Assembly: GCA_027314515.1 (NCBI GenBank)
Contig: DAHVAR010000094.1
Span: forward strand, 1-64,000
Source: Actinomycetota bacterium
GTDB taxonomy: Bacteria; Actinomycetota; Actinomycetes; Streptosporangiales; Streptosporangiaceae
Direction of reading: 5' to 3'
Length of the DNA stretch: 64,000 nucleotides
The notes beneath the pieces are model-generated. The model did no database searches, was not told where the DNA came from, and was given only the letters and a program-made list of their open reading frames with translations. Both the position numbers and the translations under genes were made by a program. Below, piece after piece: positions 1-8,272 of this stretch (position 1 is the first letter of the stretch; each line of letters starts with the position of its first letter).

Positions 1-121
1 GGGCAGCTCTGACAAAACGAGGCGCCTGGGCGATCTGGGGGATCGGCCTGCGCCCAGGGGATTCCGGGGACCGGCCCGGGCAGCGGGGCGGGATGTTAGC
101 GGTGCGCGGACGGCGCCGGGC

Positions 122-1114
122 TCAGGGCACCGCGGCGTGGCCGAGCAGACGGGCGGCGTTACCGCCGAGCACCGCGGCCTCGGCGGCAGCGGGCAGGCCG
201 AGCGCGCGAACCTCGCCGACGGGGTCGTCGCTGCCCATGTCGAAGGGCCGGTCCGAGCCCAGCAGCACGTGCTCAGGACCTGCATCCTCGATCAGCCGCC
301 GGAGCAGCGCCTGGTCGTGGGTCACCGTGTCATGGTAGAGCCGGGCAAGTGAGACGTCGGGCGCCTCGCGCAGCCGGGCGCGCGCAGCGGGCACCTGCGC
401 GTAGGCGCGCCGCAACCGCCCGCGGACGGCCCACAGTGCTCCGCCAGCGTGGGCAAGCACGATCTTCAGCGCCGGATGCCGCTCCAGCACGCCGGCCATC
501 ACCAGATGTGCAGCGCCGATTGCGGTCTCCACCGGGTTGGCCACGCTGTTCCAGAGGTAATAGTCGCCAAATACCGGCAGCGCGAGCCCGCGGGTCGCGG
601 GATGGACGAAAATCAGCGCCCCGGTGTCCTCGGCCGCCGCCCAGAACGGCTCGAATGCGTCATCACCCAGGTAGCGGCCGGCGATCTCGGGCGTGAGCTC
701 GACTCCGGCAAGCCCGTCGGCCATCACCGTGCGCAGGTCGTCCGCCGCGCTCACCGGATCCTGGAGCGCGACCGCGCCGAGAGCGCTGAACTGGCCGGGG
801 TCCGCCGCGACGATGCCGGCCAGGGCGTCGTTCTGGAGCCGGCAGATCTGCCGGGCTTCCGGCACTGGCATCTCGAACGGCAGCAGCCTGACCCAGGGCG
901 AAAGCAGCAAGTGGCCGACGCCCTGCGCGGCCGCCTGCTGCGCCATCCGGCTGGTGTCGGTGAATTCCCTGACCACCGATGTCAGCTCCCGGCCATCGTG
1001 GAAGATCACGGAGCGCCCGTCCGCCTGCGTGACCTGTGGTCGCCAGCTTCCGGTCCGTCCCTCACCGGCCGTCGCGGCCGGAACCACTATGTGCGCATGC
1101 GCATCCACGATCAC
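122..1114 (-). CDS. Amidohydrolase 2 family protein (ACMSD-like)
   Basis: A 330-residue metal-dependent TIM-barrel hydrolase or decarboxylase. The N-terminal DAHAHI supplies the HxH metal pair; FVHPATRG (about residue 170), LAHAGGALW (about 220) and LLGSDRPFD (about 287) fit the remaining metal and catalytic positions of the amidohydrolase 2 / aminocarboxymuconate-semialdehyde decarboxylase group. Length is normal for the group, whose members often act late in aromatic ring-cleavage pathways by decarboxylating or hydrolysing ring-opened acids. The gene lies 149 bp downstream of the FAD oxidoreductase on the same strand and may be read with it, although a 13-bp tandem repeat occupies the gap. 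The substrate cannot be named. Confidence 0.85.
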   Translation of the reverse strand: MIVDAHAHIVVPAATAGEGRTGSWRPQVTQADGRSVIFHDGRELTSVVREFTDTSRMAQQAAAQGVGHLLLSPWVRLLPFEMPVPEARQICRLQNDALAGIVAADPGQFSALGAVALQDPVSAADDLRTVMADGLAGVELTPEIAGRYLGDDAFEPFWAAAEDTGALIFVHPATRGLALPVFGDYYLWNSVANPVETAIGAAHLVMAGVLERHPALKIVLAHAGGALWAVRGRLRRAYAQVPAARARLREAPDVSLARLYHDTVTHDQALLRRLIEDAGPEHVLLGSDRPFDMGSDDPVGEVRALGLPAAAEAAVLGGNAARLLGHAAVP

Positions 1115-1146
1115 GTAGTTCCCCTGTCCGTTGCCCGGCGCGCTGC

Positions 1147-1211
1147 CGTTGCCCTAGTCCGCTGCCCTAGTCCGCTGCCCTGGTCTGTTGCCCTGGTCTG
1201 TTGCCCTGCCG
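1147..1211. repeat. 13-bp tandem repeat, five units
   Basis: Five head-to-tail 13-bp units of the form YGYTGCCCTRGTC; the last has a diverged end. They fill the gap between the amidohydrolase start (1114) and the end of the FAD oxidoreductase (1264), so they would lie in the amidohydrolase leader. A role is not evident; slippage-generated repeats are common in GC-rich spacers. Confidence 0.85.
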
Positions 1212-1263
1212 CCCGCTGCGCGCAGCTAGCCGCGCGCGGCTAGCCGCTCCCAGCTACCCGCGC

Positions 1264-2883
1264 TCAGCTCGCCGCGGCCGGGCGGGTGAGCGTGGCGTGC
1301 GGCGGCGCGCTCAGCACTTCAGCCGGGTCGTGGCCGAGGTCGTGCAGCAGCACGATCGCGGCATTGCGGCCCGGCGCGCCAGTAATAGAGCCACCAGGAT
1401 GAGTGGACCCGCCGGTCTGGTAGAGACCGGGAATCGGCATGCGGTGCGAAGCCCAGCCCGGCACCGGCCGCATCGGGCCGCTGCCCGCGAGCCCCCGGTC
1501 GCCGCCGTGGAAGGCGCCGTGCACCATGTGCCGGTTGAGCCGCTCGTAGTCAGCCGGCGACTTCACCAGCTGAGCCAGGATGACGTCGTCGGTGAAGCCC
1601 GGCGCCGCGGCGCGCACGCGGGCAATCTGCCGCCGGGCGTGCTCGGCCTTGACGGTCTCCCAGTCGCCCATGCCGTCCGGCAGTTCGTAGATCTGCTGGC
1701 TGAGGATCTTCACGGTGTGCTGGCCGGCCGGCGCGCGGGCCGGGTCGACCAGCGTCGGCGTGGCCACCAGCAACCACGGCACGTCGGAGACGAACCGCCC
1801 GGTCCGCAGGTCCTGGCCGAGCCGCACGACGTCCTCGGGCCAGCCGACGGTTCCGGCCGACACCGCCGTCACCGGGCCGTCCGGGGTCTCGAACCGCGGC
1901 GGAGCGCTGGTCGCCAGGTACACGCCGAACCCTGGCACGCCGACGTCGTAGGTATCGATCCCGTAGTGGAACTCCTCTGGCCACGCGTCGGCGGGCGCCA
2001 TGTCGCGCAGGTGGGTGACGTGGATGGTGGACAGCACCGCGGTGCCGGCCAGGTACTGCTCGCCGTCGGCGGTCTCGACCCCGACGCATCGCCCGCCGTC
2101 CAGCACCAGCCGGGTGACCTCTTTGCCGCACAATACGGTGCCGCCGTGGCTCTCCAGGTAGCCGGTCAGCGCGGTGGTCAGCTGTCCCGACCCGCCTGCC
2201 AGGATGGACCAGCTGCGCTGCTGCCGGCCGAAGATAAGCGAGTACGCCAGCAGGCCCGAACCGGGAACGTCAACGGCCTGGTTGGTCTGGAAGGCCATCC
2301 AGAGCATGAAGGCCTGAACGTGCCGGCTGCTGAACTCGTGCCTGATGATGTCCCAGGCCGACAGAACGCGCCGGCGCTGCCACACCCGGCCGCGGGGGTG
2401 CTCGGCCAGCCGCGCGTCCAGCGACGGCCCGAAGCCCACCGGAGTGAACTGCGAGCCGCTGAAGATGCCCTTCACCTCGTCGTACTCGGCCAGCATGCGC
2501 AGGTAGCTCGCGGCGTCGGCGGGGGAGAAGCGGGCGATCTCGGCGGCGGTGCGGTCCCGGTCGAGCCACATGGTGAAGTGCTCCCCGTCGGGAAACGCGA
2601 CGTGCGCGACCGGGTCGGGGTCGATGTAGCGCAGCCCGTAGTCGGCGATCAGCCCGAGTTCGTCGCCGGTGAGCAGCGGGTTGACGCGGATCAGCGTGTG
2701 CCCGGTCGCGCAGGTGTCGATCAGGAATCCGGGCAGCAGGAGTTCCTCGGTCGCGGCGCCACCGCCGGGTATGTGACGCGCGTCCAGCACCAGGCACCGG
2801 TAACCGGCCTTGGCCAGGTAGCAGGCAGCGATCAGGCTGTTGTGCCCGGCCCCGGCAACGACGACGTCCGCGCTGGTGTCCAT
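1264..2883 (-). CDS. FAD-dependent oxidoreductase, phytoene desaturase/PYROXD2-like
   Basis: A flavoprotein of 539 residues. The N-terminal Rossmann motif VVVAGAGHNSLIAACYLAKAG is followed by an acidic strand end (LVLDAR) and a GGGAATEELLLPGF stretch, as in the NAD(P)/FAD-dependent phytoene-desaturase/PYROXD2-like family. The C-terminal GSTHPGGSITGAPGRNAA segment is the second FAD-contacting region. The ATG at 2883 was chosen because the Rossmann fold begins four residues later and GGAG lies just upstream; the open frame continues to 3165 but that part has no family resemblance. A TATAGT -10 box and a LacI-type near-palindrome sit 25-45 bp upstream. It is divergent from the MDR gene at 3047. 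The substrate is unknown. Confidence 0.85.
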   Translation of the reverse strand: MDTSADVVVAGAGHNSLIAACYLAKAGYRCLVLDARHIPGGGAATEELLLPGFLIDTCATGHTLIRVNPLLTGDELGLIADYGLRYIDPDPVAHVAFPDGEHFTMWLDRDRTAAEIARFSPADAASYLRMLAEYDEVKGIFSGSQFTPVGFGPSLDARLAEHPRGRVWQRRRVLSAWDIIRHEFSSRHVQAFMLWMAFQTNQAVDVPGSGLLAYSLIFGRQQRSWSILAGGSGQLTTALTGYLESHGGTVLCGKEVTRLVLDGGRCVGVETADGEQYLAGTAVLSTIHVTHLRDMAPADAWPEEFHYGIDTYDVGVPGFGVYLATSAPPRFETPDGPVTAVSAGTVGWPEDVVRLGQDLRTGRFVSDVPWLLVATPTLVDPARAPAGQHTVKILSQQIYELPDGMGDWETVKAEHARRQIARVRAAAPGFTDDVILAQLVKSPADYERLNRHMVHGAFHGGDRGLAGSGPMRPVPGWASHRMPIPGLYQTGGSTHPGGSITGAPGRNAAIVLLHDLGHDPAEVLSAPPHATLTRPAAAS

Positions 2884-2907
2884 GCTGTCTCCGGTCCTGC
2901 GGTTCTG

Positions 2908-2928
2908 ACTATAATGCAAACCATTGCA
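2908..2928 (-). promoter_or_regulatory. Promoter with LacI-type operator, site A
   Basis: Read on the minus strand, TGCAATGGTTTGCA (2928-2915) is followed after one base by TATAGT (2913-2908), a good actinobacterial -10. The start codon at 2883 would have a leader of about 18 nt. The same arrangement recurs at 13828-13847 and 16256-16276. The near-palindromic GCAA...TTGC pattern resembles LacI/GalR-family operators; the regulator is not identified. Confidence 0.6.
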
Positions 2929-3046
2929 GGGATTCCTGCCCCATGCAAGGGAACGGGCATTGCGCCCCCAGCGGCTGCGCCGGGCTCGCGCTTGACGGGC
3001 AGCGGCGCCGGGTGCGCCGTACTGCTGCAGCGTGAGGAGGAGCCTG

Positions 3047-4018
3047 GTGCGCGCAATCGTCGTTCCCGCGTTCGGCGGTCCGGACGTGCTGACGGTCAGG
3101 GACGTGCCGGAGCCTCGCCCGGGACCCGGAGAGGTGTCGGTGTCCGTCCGGTACGCCGGCGTCAACTACACCGACGTCCGCAACCGCCGAGGGCACGGGC
3201 TTGGCGAGCCGCCGTTCATCCCGGGCGTCGAGGTGTCGGGCACGGTCCGGGCGGTGGGAGAAGGCGTTACCGCGCTGCAGCCCGGCCAGCCGGTGGCGGC
3301 GTTCACCCGCGGGCACGGTTACGCCGAAGTAGCGGTCGCCTCGCAGGAGTTCACCCTTCCGGTGACCGAGGATCTCGCGGGCCGCCCGGAATCGGCCGCC
3401 ATGCTGATCACCATTCCGCTGGTGCTGCTGCTGCTGCGCCGGGTGGCACGGGTGACGCCTGCGGAGACGGTGCTGCTGCACAGCGCGGCCGGCGGGGTCG
3501 GCACGGTGGCCGCCCAGCTTGCCCGGCTGGCGGGACTGCGTCCGCTGCTCGGCACCGCGGGCGGCGCGGGTAAGGCCGAGTTCGCGCTCAGCCACGGGTT
3601 CGGCGCCGTTTTCGGGTACGACGACTTCGCCGACGGGGTGCTCGCGGCGACCGATGGCCGCGGCGCCGACGTGATTTTCGACCCGGTGGGCGGCGACGTC
3701 CGCGCTCGCTCGTTCCCGCTGGTCGCGCCGTTCGGCCGGCTCGTCACCTACAGCAACATCAGCGGTGAGCCTGAGGTCGCACCCGATGCGGAATGGCTGC
3801 GGGCGCGCTGCATCGGTTACGTCGGATTCTCGGCAGGCCAGCTCTCCGGCCGGGATCCGGCCGCGATGCGGCCGGTCCTGGAGGAAGCGGTGCAGCTGGT
3901 CGGCTCGGGCCAGCTCGACCCGGGCGTCAGCGGCGTCTATCCGCTGGAGCGGGCGGCTGACGCGCACCGCGTGTTCGAAGACCGCGCAGCCCTGGGCAAG
4001 CTGATCCTGAGCGTCTGA
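3047..4018 (+). CDS. Zinc-independent MDR oxidoreductase, NADPH:quinone reductase-like
   Basis: A medium-chain dehydrogenase/reductase of 323 residues. It has the GroES-like N-terminal half (YAGVNYTDVRNR, PGVEVSGTVRAVGEGV) and a Rossmann half with VLLHSAAGGVGTVAAQLARL, the typical quinone oxidoreductase (QOR) nucleotide motif. No cysteine-rich zinc loop is present, so a zinc-independent enzyme acting on quinones or enones with NADPH is expected. The GTG at 3047 is chosen because GAGGAGG (3034-3040) lies six bases upstream; a GTG at 3032 is in frame but falls before this site. It is divergent from the FAD oxidoreductase, with 163 bp between them holding operator site A. Confidence 0.85.
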   Translation: MRAIVVPAFGGPDVLTVRDVPEPRPGPGEVSVSVRYAGVNYTDVRNRRGHGLGEPPFIPGVEVSGTVRAVGEGVTALQPGQPVAAFTRGHGYAEVAVASQEFTLPVTEDLAGRPESAAMLITIPLVLLLLRRVARVTPAETVLLHSAAGGVGTVAAQLARLAGLRPLLGTAGGAGKAEFALSHGFGAVFGYDDFADGVLAATDGRGADVIFDPVGGDVRARSFPLVAPFGRLVTYSNISGEPEVAPDAEWLRARCIGYVGFSAGQLSGRDPAAMRPVLEEAVQLVGSGQLDPGVSGVYPLERAADAHRVFEDRAALGKLILSV

Positions 4019-4043
4019 ACCGTCAGCTCACCGGGCCGGGCGC

Positions 4044-4123
4044 GGTCGCTCGGGCGGGCGGTCGCTCGGGCGGGCGGTCACTCGGGCGGGCGGTCACTCG
4101 GGCGGGCGGTCACTCGGGCGGGC
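4044..4123. repeat. 16-bp tandem repeat, five units
   Basis: Five units of GGTCRCTCGGGCGGGC in direct tandem. The last unit overlaps the stop codon and final codons of the VOC gene at 4110, so repeat growth would alter that protein's C-terminus. It occupies the gap between the convergent MDR and VOC genes. Confidence 0.9.
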
Positions 4124-4454
4124 CGCCGCCGAAGCCGATCTCGTTGCCGTCCGGATCGCGGTATGTCACCTTGCGGACGCCGTTGCCGTACGTCTCCTGC
4201 ACGGCCGGGTCAATCCCGCGGGCGCGGATGCTCTGGACCCGGTCATCGAGGTTGCTGACGTACACCGTGTGCAGCGCATGACCGGCGTGCTCGGGCGACA
4301 CCTTGATGTAGAGGTAGCGGTGTTCGGCAAGCTCCCACACTGCCTCCGTGGCGTTCGGGTAGAACGCTGGCTCATTGCCGAGTAGCCGGCCGTACCAGGC
4401 GATGGCGTGCTCGTAGTCACTCACCGGGAGCCCGCCGAAGAGGTCGATCGTCAC
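4110..4454 (-). CDS. VOC (glyoxalase/bleomycin-resistance fold) family protein
   Basis: A 114-residue single-module VOC protein. It shows the usual layout: LFGGLPVSDYEHAIAWYGRLLG at the start, a middle AVWELAEHRYLYIKV strand and a C-terminal YRDPDGNEIGFG motif whose glutamate is often a metal ligand. Translation starts with GTG at 4454. Such proteins are dioxygenases, isomerases or antibiotic-binding proteins; nothing here decides between them. Its 3' end runs into a 16-bp tandem repeat. Confidence 0.8.
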   Translation of the reverse strand: MTIDLFGGLPVSDYEHAIAWYGRLLGNEPAFYPNATEAVWELAEHRYLYIKVSPEHAGHALHTVYVSNLDDRVQSIRARGIDPAVQETYGNGVRKVTYRDPDGNEIGFGGGPPE

Positions 4455-4463
4455 GCGTTAACG

Positions 4464-4640
4464 CTAGCCGGGCCCGGAGTCGTCATCCCGGCGAAGACGC
4501 GATGCGTGTGCCCGATCAGGAACTCTGCCGAGGAAGTCCGGGACGGCCGTGATGAACTCCGGGGCGGCCAGGGCGCACGAGTGGTCGCCCGGCACCACGA
4601 CGAGCTGCCCGTAAGGCCCTCTTGCGGGTGCCAGCACGGT
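4464..4640 (-). pseudogene. C-terminal fragment of an alpha/beta hydrolase
   Basis: Read on the minus strand this stretch gives GPYGQLVVVPGDHSCALAAP followed by EFITAVPDFLGRV, which resembles the last helix and catalytic-histidine loop (PGxDH) of an alpha/beta hydrolase. No N-terminal part is present: the same frame has a stop at 4656-4658. The frame closes at 4464. It is interpreted as a relic left by rearrangement. Confidence 0.4.
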
Positions 4641-4655
4641 GCTGAATCGCCCGGT

Positions 4656-4868
4656 TTACTTGTTGTAAGTGATGTCGGCGATTTGGCCGTTGAAGTAGTA
4701 GCCGGGGTAGCCGTCGCCGCCGCCGGAGGTGTAGTGGGGTTCGCTGGGCCAAGTGCCGCCGATGTAGCCGTTGCCGAAGGTTAGGTTGGTGGGGCTCCCA
4801 AGGCGAATGGGGGGAGAGAGGGAGTCATGACAGGGCTCCTTCGCTTGCGGACCGGTCCCACTCAACAT
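4656..4868 (-). pseudogene. C-terminal fragment of a LamG/concanavalin-like domain
   Basis: The frame encodes about 70 residues. The last 45 (NLTFGNGYIGGTW... YYFNGQIADITYNK) resemble the end of a LamG/concanavalin A-like lectin domain, where FNG-x-IAD is a common closing strand. Upstream residues have no resemblance, and there is no signal peptide or rest of the fold. It lies next to the hydrolase fragment at 4464-4640, so this 400-bp gap appears to be a graveyard of gene ends. A short expressed peptide cannot be excluded. Confidence 0.4.
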
Positions 4869-4874
4869 GCCGGG

Positions 4875-5759
4875 TCATGACTCGGTTCGAGCCGCTCGTC
4901 GTTGGGTGGGCCGGTGTGGCTCCCAGCGGAAGAGGACGATGGCGGCGAGCAGGCCGCCGATGGCCCAGCAAGCGAGGACGATCACGTCGCGGATCGGGAG
5001 GAACGGGGCGCCCGCGGTGTGGCGGACGGCGTGCGTGACGGCGTCGATGAGGGGCTGGGCGGGCAGGTAGGTGGCGAACGTGGACAGCCAGTGTGGTTCG
5101 CTGATGTTGGTGAACAGCACGCCTGAGACGATGATCACCGGGAAGTAGATGAAGATGAGCGTCGGGAAGGCGGCCTCGACGGTGGGGATGACGCGGGTGA
5201 GCGCGGTGGCGGTCGCCGCCCAGGCGAACGCACCGAGGAACAGGACGGCCACGATGGCGAAGGCTGCAGTGATCGTGAGTTGGGTGTCCGGGCCGTCGCC
5301 GAAGTGGCTCCCGTAGAAGGCAAGGGCGGCCGTGACGGTGACCGCCCCGGCCGTGACAGCGACCAGCGCGGTGGCAAGGATGCGGCCGAGGAAGTAGCAC
5401 CACCGAGGCAGCGGGGTGGCCCGCCAGCGCTTCAAGACGCCTTCTTCTCTGGCGGCGACGAGGCGCACGCCGTAGGTGCTCCAGGCGGTAATGGTGAGGC
5501 CGAAGACGGCGTAGCCGGCGACATCGGGTCGGGTGTCCTTGCCTTTGGAGGCCACCAGCAAGATGACCGGCAGTCCGACACCGACGGCGATCGCCCGGCC
5601 CGAGGAGATGAGGAGGCGGACCTGGTAGCGGATCTGGGCGGCCAAGAGCCGGCCCGCACTTGGGAGCCGGCCTGCCTTGGTGCCGGTGGCGTCGGCGGCG
5701 GTGTTGGTAGCGGTGTGAGCGACGGGGCTCATGGCGGCGGTGGCAGCGATGTCAGGCAT
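4875..5759 (-). CDS. ABC-2 type transporter permease
   Basis: A 294-residue integral membrane protein of the ABC-2 exporter family. After a soluble alanine-rich N-terminus it has about six hydrophobic segments (near residues 55-72, 82-100, 126-150, 160-185, 195-215 and 255-275) and the cytoplasmic stretch VLKRWRATPLPRWCYFLGRI, which matches the coupling-helix region of ABC-2 permeases. Its start overlaps the end of the ATPase gene by 8 bp, indicating translational coupling. With the ATPase it should form an exporter of the drug-resistance or bacteriocin-export kind; the substrate is unknown. Confidence 0.9.
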   Translation of the reverse strand: MPDIAATAAMSPVAHTATNTAADATGTKAGRLPSAGRLLAAQIRYQVRLLISSGRAIAVGVGLPVILLVASKGKDTRPDVAGYAVFGLTITAWSTYGVRLVAAREEGVLKRWRATPLPRWCYFLGRILATALVAVTAGAVTVTAALAFYGSHFGDGPDTQLTITAAFAIVAVLFLGAFAWAATATALTRVIPTVEAAFPTLIFIYFPVIIVSGVLFTNISEPHWLSTFATYLPAQPLIDAVTHAVRHTAGAPFLPIRDVIVLACWAIGGLLAAIVLFRWEPHRPTQRRAARTES

Positions 5760-6678
5760 GGGTGTGGACCTCCGGGGTGAGTGGCTCGCCGATGGTGGTC
5801 AGGTATGCGTCTTCGAGGCTGGGGGGTCCGACCTCGAGTCCGGCCAGGTCGAGGTGCTGGCGGTCGGCCCAGCTGATGAGCTCGCGCAGGGATGCGGCCA
5901 GGTCGTTGCTGGCGATGATCAGGCTGCGGCCCTTCGCATCGAGGTGCCGGGCGATCCCGGCGGGCAGTTCGGCTGGCGTGATGTGGTCGGGGAGCCGGTA
6001 GCCGATGGTGCTCGGACCGCCTCTCCTGCGCAGGTCCCCTGGGGTGGTGTCGGCGACGATTTGCCCTCCGGCGAGCACGATGACCCGATCGGCGAGATGG
6101 TCGGCCTCGTCGATGTAGTGGGTGGTGAGCACCACGGTGGTCCCTGCCGAGGTCAGGTTCTCGACGCCGGCCCAGGTTCGCCTACGCGCCTCGGGGTCGA
6201 GCCCGGTGGTCGGCTCGTCCAAGAACAGAACCTCGGGTCGACCGACGATACCGATGGCGAGATCCACTCGCCGTCGCTGGCCGCCCGAGAGGACGCCCAC
6301 TCGGGTCTGCGCGTCGTCGGTGAGGTCGACCAGGTCGAGCACCTCGCCAACCCCCAGTGGTGCTGGGTAGAGCCCGGCGAACAGTCTGAGCGTGTCGGTG
6401 ACGGTGAGCTCGGCGTCGAGGCTGGTCGACTGGAGCACGAGCCCGATGCGGGCCCGCCAGGAGCGATCACCACGGTGGGGGTCGGTGCCGAGGACCCGGA
6501 CGGTGCCGGCAGTCGGAGCGACGAAGCCTTCGAGCATCTCCAAGATGGTGGTCTTGCCGGCCCCGTTCGGGCCGAGCACCGCCAGAACCTGGCCGTCGGG
6601 GACCTCGAAGCTGACGTCGTCGACCGCCGCGAGGTCGCCGTACTGCTTGGTGAGGTCTTCGACCATGACTGCGCTCAT
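5752..6678 (-). CDS. ABC transporter ATP-binding protein (DrrA-like)
   Basis: The 308-residue ATPase has Walker A GPNGAGKTT (about residue 40), the Q-loop, signature LSGGQRRR, Walker B LFLDEPTTGLDPE and switch histidine TTHYIDEAD, in the order typical of DrrA/ABC-2 exporters. A C-terminal extension of about 90 residues with LEDAYLTTIGE is standard for this subgroup. The ATG at 6678 is chosen because it overlaps the stop of the preceding small gene (ATGA) and starts the conserved MVEDLTKQYGD region. A longer frame to 6996 exists but overlaps the small membrane protein. Confidence 0.92.
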   Translation of the reverse strand: MSAVMVEDLTKQYGDLAAVDDVSFEVPDGQVLAVLGPNGAGKTTILEMLEGFVAPTAGTVRVLGTDPHRGDRSWRARIGLVLQSTSLDAELTVTDTLRLFAGLYPAPLGVGEVLDLVDLTDDAQTRVGVLSGGQRRRVDLAIGIVGRPEVLFLDEPTTGLDPEARRRTWAGVENLTSAGTTVVLTTHYIDEADHLADRVIVLAGGQIVADTTPGDLRRRGGPSTIGYRLPDHITPAELPAGIARHLDAKGRSLIIASNDLAASLRELISWADRQHLDLAGLEVGPPSLEDAYLTTIGEPLTPEVHTHA

Positions 6679-6869
6679 CGCCGTTGGGTTCCTTCTCGAG
6701 TGTCGCCACGGACCCCGCCACGCAACCGGACGGCGCCCCACACGACGAGCACTACGCCGACGACCAGGGACACACGGCTGTCGGGCCCGCCGACGAGCCC
6801 GTAGACCACGAGCACTACGCCGATGGGAATCTTGAGAAGCCCATTGCGGTAAAGGGAGTTTGAGAACAT
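6675..6869 (-). CDS. Small two-helix membrane protein heading the ABC operon
   Basis: A 64-residue protein made mostly of two hydrophobic segments (IPIGVVLVVYGLVGG and VSLVVGVVLVVWGAVRL) and a basic tail. The ATG at 6869 has AAGGAGG eight bases upstream, an excellent ribosome site, and its stop overlaps the ATPase start by 4 bp. It is therefore a real gene and the first in a three-gene operon with the ATPase and permease. Its role is unknown; it could be an exporter accessory subunit or a membrane sensor for the divergent kinase. Confidence 0.75.
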   Translation of the reverse strand: MFSNSLYRNGLLKIPIGVVLVVYGLVGGPDSRVSLVVGVVLVVWGAVRLRGGVRGDTREGTQRR

Positions 6870-6974
6870 GACAGCGCCTCCTTGGGTTGTCCAACCGGTA
6901 CTCCAAGCGTGTGCCGCCACGGCCGAACGCCCATCGGCGCAGGGGTAGAACTTCGTCGGGCCCACAGGCTCCAG

Positions 6975-7020
6975 CCCTGGGTAGAGCCATCTCCACCCAG
7001 GGTTATACGCGGGTTATACG
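6975..7020. promoter_or_regulatory. Divergent control region: inverted repeat plus GGGTTATAC direct repeat
   Basis: CCCTGGGT (6975-6982) and ACCCAGGG (6995-7002) form perfect 8-bp arms around 12 bp, and pairing continues imperfectly inwards. Right after them GGGTTATACG occurs twice with an 11-bp period. The region lies between the ABC operon start (6869, minus) and the histidine kinase (7058, plus), so it is a likely binding site for the response regulator encoded at 8269. Confidence 0.5.
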
Positions 7021-7057
7021 GGGAGCGACGCTCTCCACCCTCGGGGCGATGTAGCGG

Positions 7058-8272
7058 ATGCCAGTCAGTCGTATCGTTTCCCCTGTGAGCGCCGAGCGAG
7101 AGACCACGCCGACCTTGGCCGGGCTGCGCCAGGCGCGCGTGCAGCAAGTGGCGATCAGGCGATGGCTCCGCCTGCTCCTCCCGGCCCTGCTCGTCCTCAT
7201 CGTGGCGTCCGGGGTCCATGCCCGCCCGACCCCGGGTCTGTCGGGCCGGGACCTTGCCGTGTCGGTTGGCCTCGCTGGGTTCGTTGCCGGCCTGGTGGGT
7301 GCTCGCTGGACGCTCCGACGCCCGGGCGCTGTCCACATCGTCTTTGCCGCCGTCCTTGTTGCCGGCTCGGTGGCACTCATGTGGGCGCAGCCGAGCGGCC
7401 CCGGCGCGGTCGGGGTTCTCGTCGGTGTGCTCTTTGCTGCCCGGTTCCTGCCAGGGCGGGAAGCGGTCGGCGTGTCGGTGGTCGCCTTTGCGGTCTTGGC
7501 GGTGATCGCGGGGATCAGTGGGCGAGGTCCCGGCCTCCCACTGCTCGGCGTCCTCGGTGGCTTTGTCGGGATGGCGTTTCTGGCGAACCGGCTGGGTGAG
7601 GCGAACGAGCAGGCCGAGCAGCTACTCGTCGAGCTGGAGCAGAGCCGGGCTGCCGAAGCACGCGCCGCAGGGATGGCCGAGCGCCAGCGACTCGCCCGGG
7701 AGATGCACGACGTGCTCGCGCACTCCCTGTCGGGGCTCATGCTCCAGCTCGAAGGTGCCCGGATGCTCGCAGCCGGGAGCCCGGGCGATCCTCGACTCCC
7801 CGAGGCCATCGACCGGGCCCACCATCTGGCCAAGACCGGCCTTGAAGAGGCACGGCGGGCCATCGGGATGCTGCGCGACGACGAGCTCCCCGGACCCGAG
7901 CGCCTGGCCGGGTTGGCTGCGCAGTTCGAAGAGGACCGGAGTGTGCCTTGCACGTTGAGCGTCTCCGGCGTGGAGCACGAGATCTCCTCTGAGGCTCGCC
8001 TGGCGCTCTACCGGGTGGCCCAAGAGGCCCTCACCAACATCGCAAAGCACGCCCACCCGGAGCGAGTCGAACTGCACCTCGCCTACGAGTCACACGTGAC
8101 CCGGCTCGTCGTCGAGGATTTCGCCACGGCCAACGGCACCCGTCCTTCCCCGACCGGCGAAGCCGCCTACGGCCTCACCGGCATGCGCGAACGCGCCGAG
8201 CTGTTCGGCGGCACGCTCACCACCGAGACCACCTCCTGCGGCTTCCGTGTCGAGCTGGACGTGCCGGCATGA
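7058..8272 (+). CDS. NarL-type sensor histidine kinase
   Basis: A 404-residue membrane sensor kinase. About five hydrophobic segments lie between residues 30 and 170, followed by a short coiled coil (NEQAEQLLVELEQSRAAEARA). The HisKA_3 dimerisation helix has the phospho-acceptor in RLAREMHDVLAHSLSGL, and the HATPase domain has RVAQEALTNIAKHA (N-box) and YGLTGMRERAELFGG. It lacks a large extracellular domain, so it probably senses within the membrane. The start is uncertain: ATG 7058 has no clear ribosome site, while GTG 7085 sits seven bases after TATCGT and could be a leaderless start. The gene overlaps the response regulator by 4 bp. Confidence 0.9.
   Translation: MPVSRIVSPVSAERETTPTLAGLRQARVQQVAIRRWLRLLLPALLVLIVASGVHARPTPGLSGRDLAVSVGLAGFVAGLVGARWTLRRPGAVHIVFAAVLVAGSVALMWAQPSGPGAVGVLVGVLFAARFLPGREAVGVSVVAFAVLAVIAGISGRGPGLPLLGVLGGFVGMAFLANRLGEANEQAEQLLVELEQSRAAEARAAGMAERQRLAREMHDVLAHSLSGLMLQLEGARMLAAGSPGDPRLPEAIDRAHHLAKTGLEEARRAIGMLRDDELPGPERLAGLAAQFEEDRSVPCTLSVSGVEHEISSEARLALYRVAQEALTNIAKHAHPERVELHLAYESHVTRLVVEDFATANGTRPSPTGEAAYGLTGMRERAELFGGTLTTETTSCGFRVELDVPA

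Noticed and set aside
1201-3573. A 790-codon open frame on the plus strand opposite the FAD oxidoreductase
   Set aside because: Its product is Arg/Pro/Gly-rich without any motif and lies antisense to a gene with clear FAD-binding motifs; long open antisense frames are normal at this GC content.
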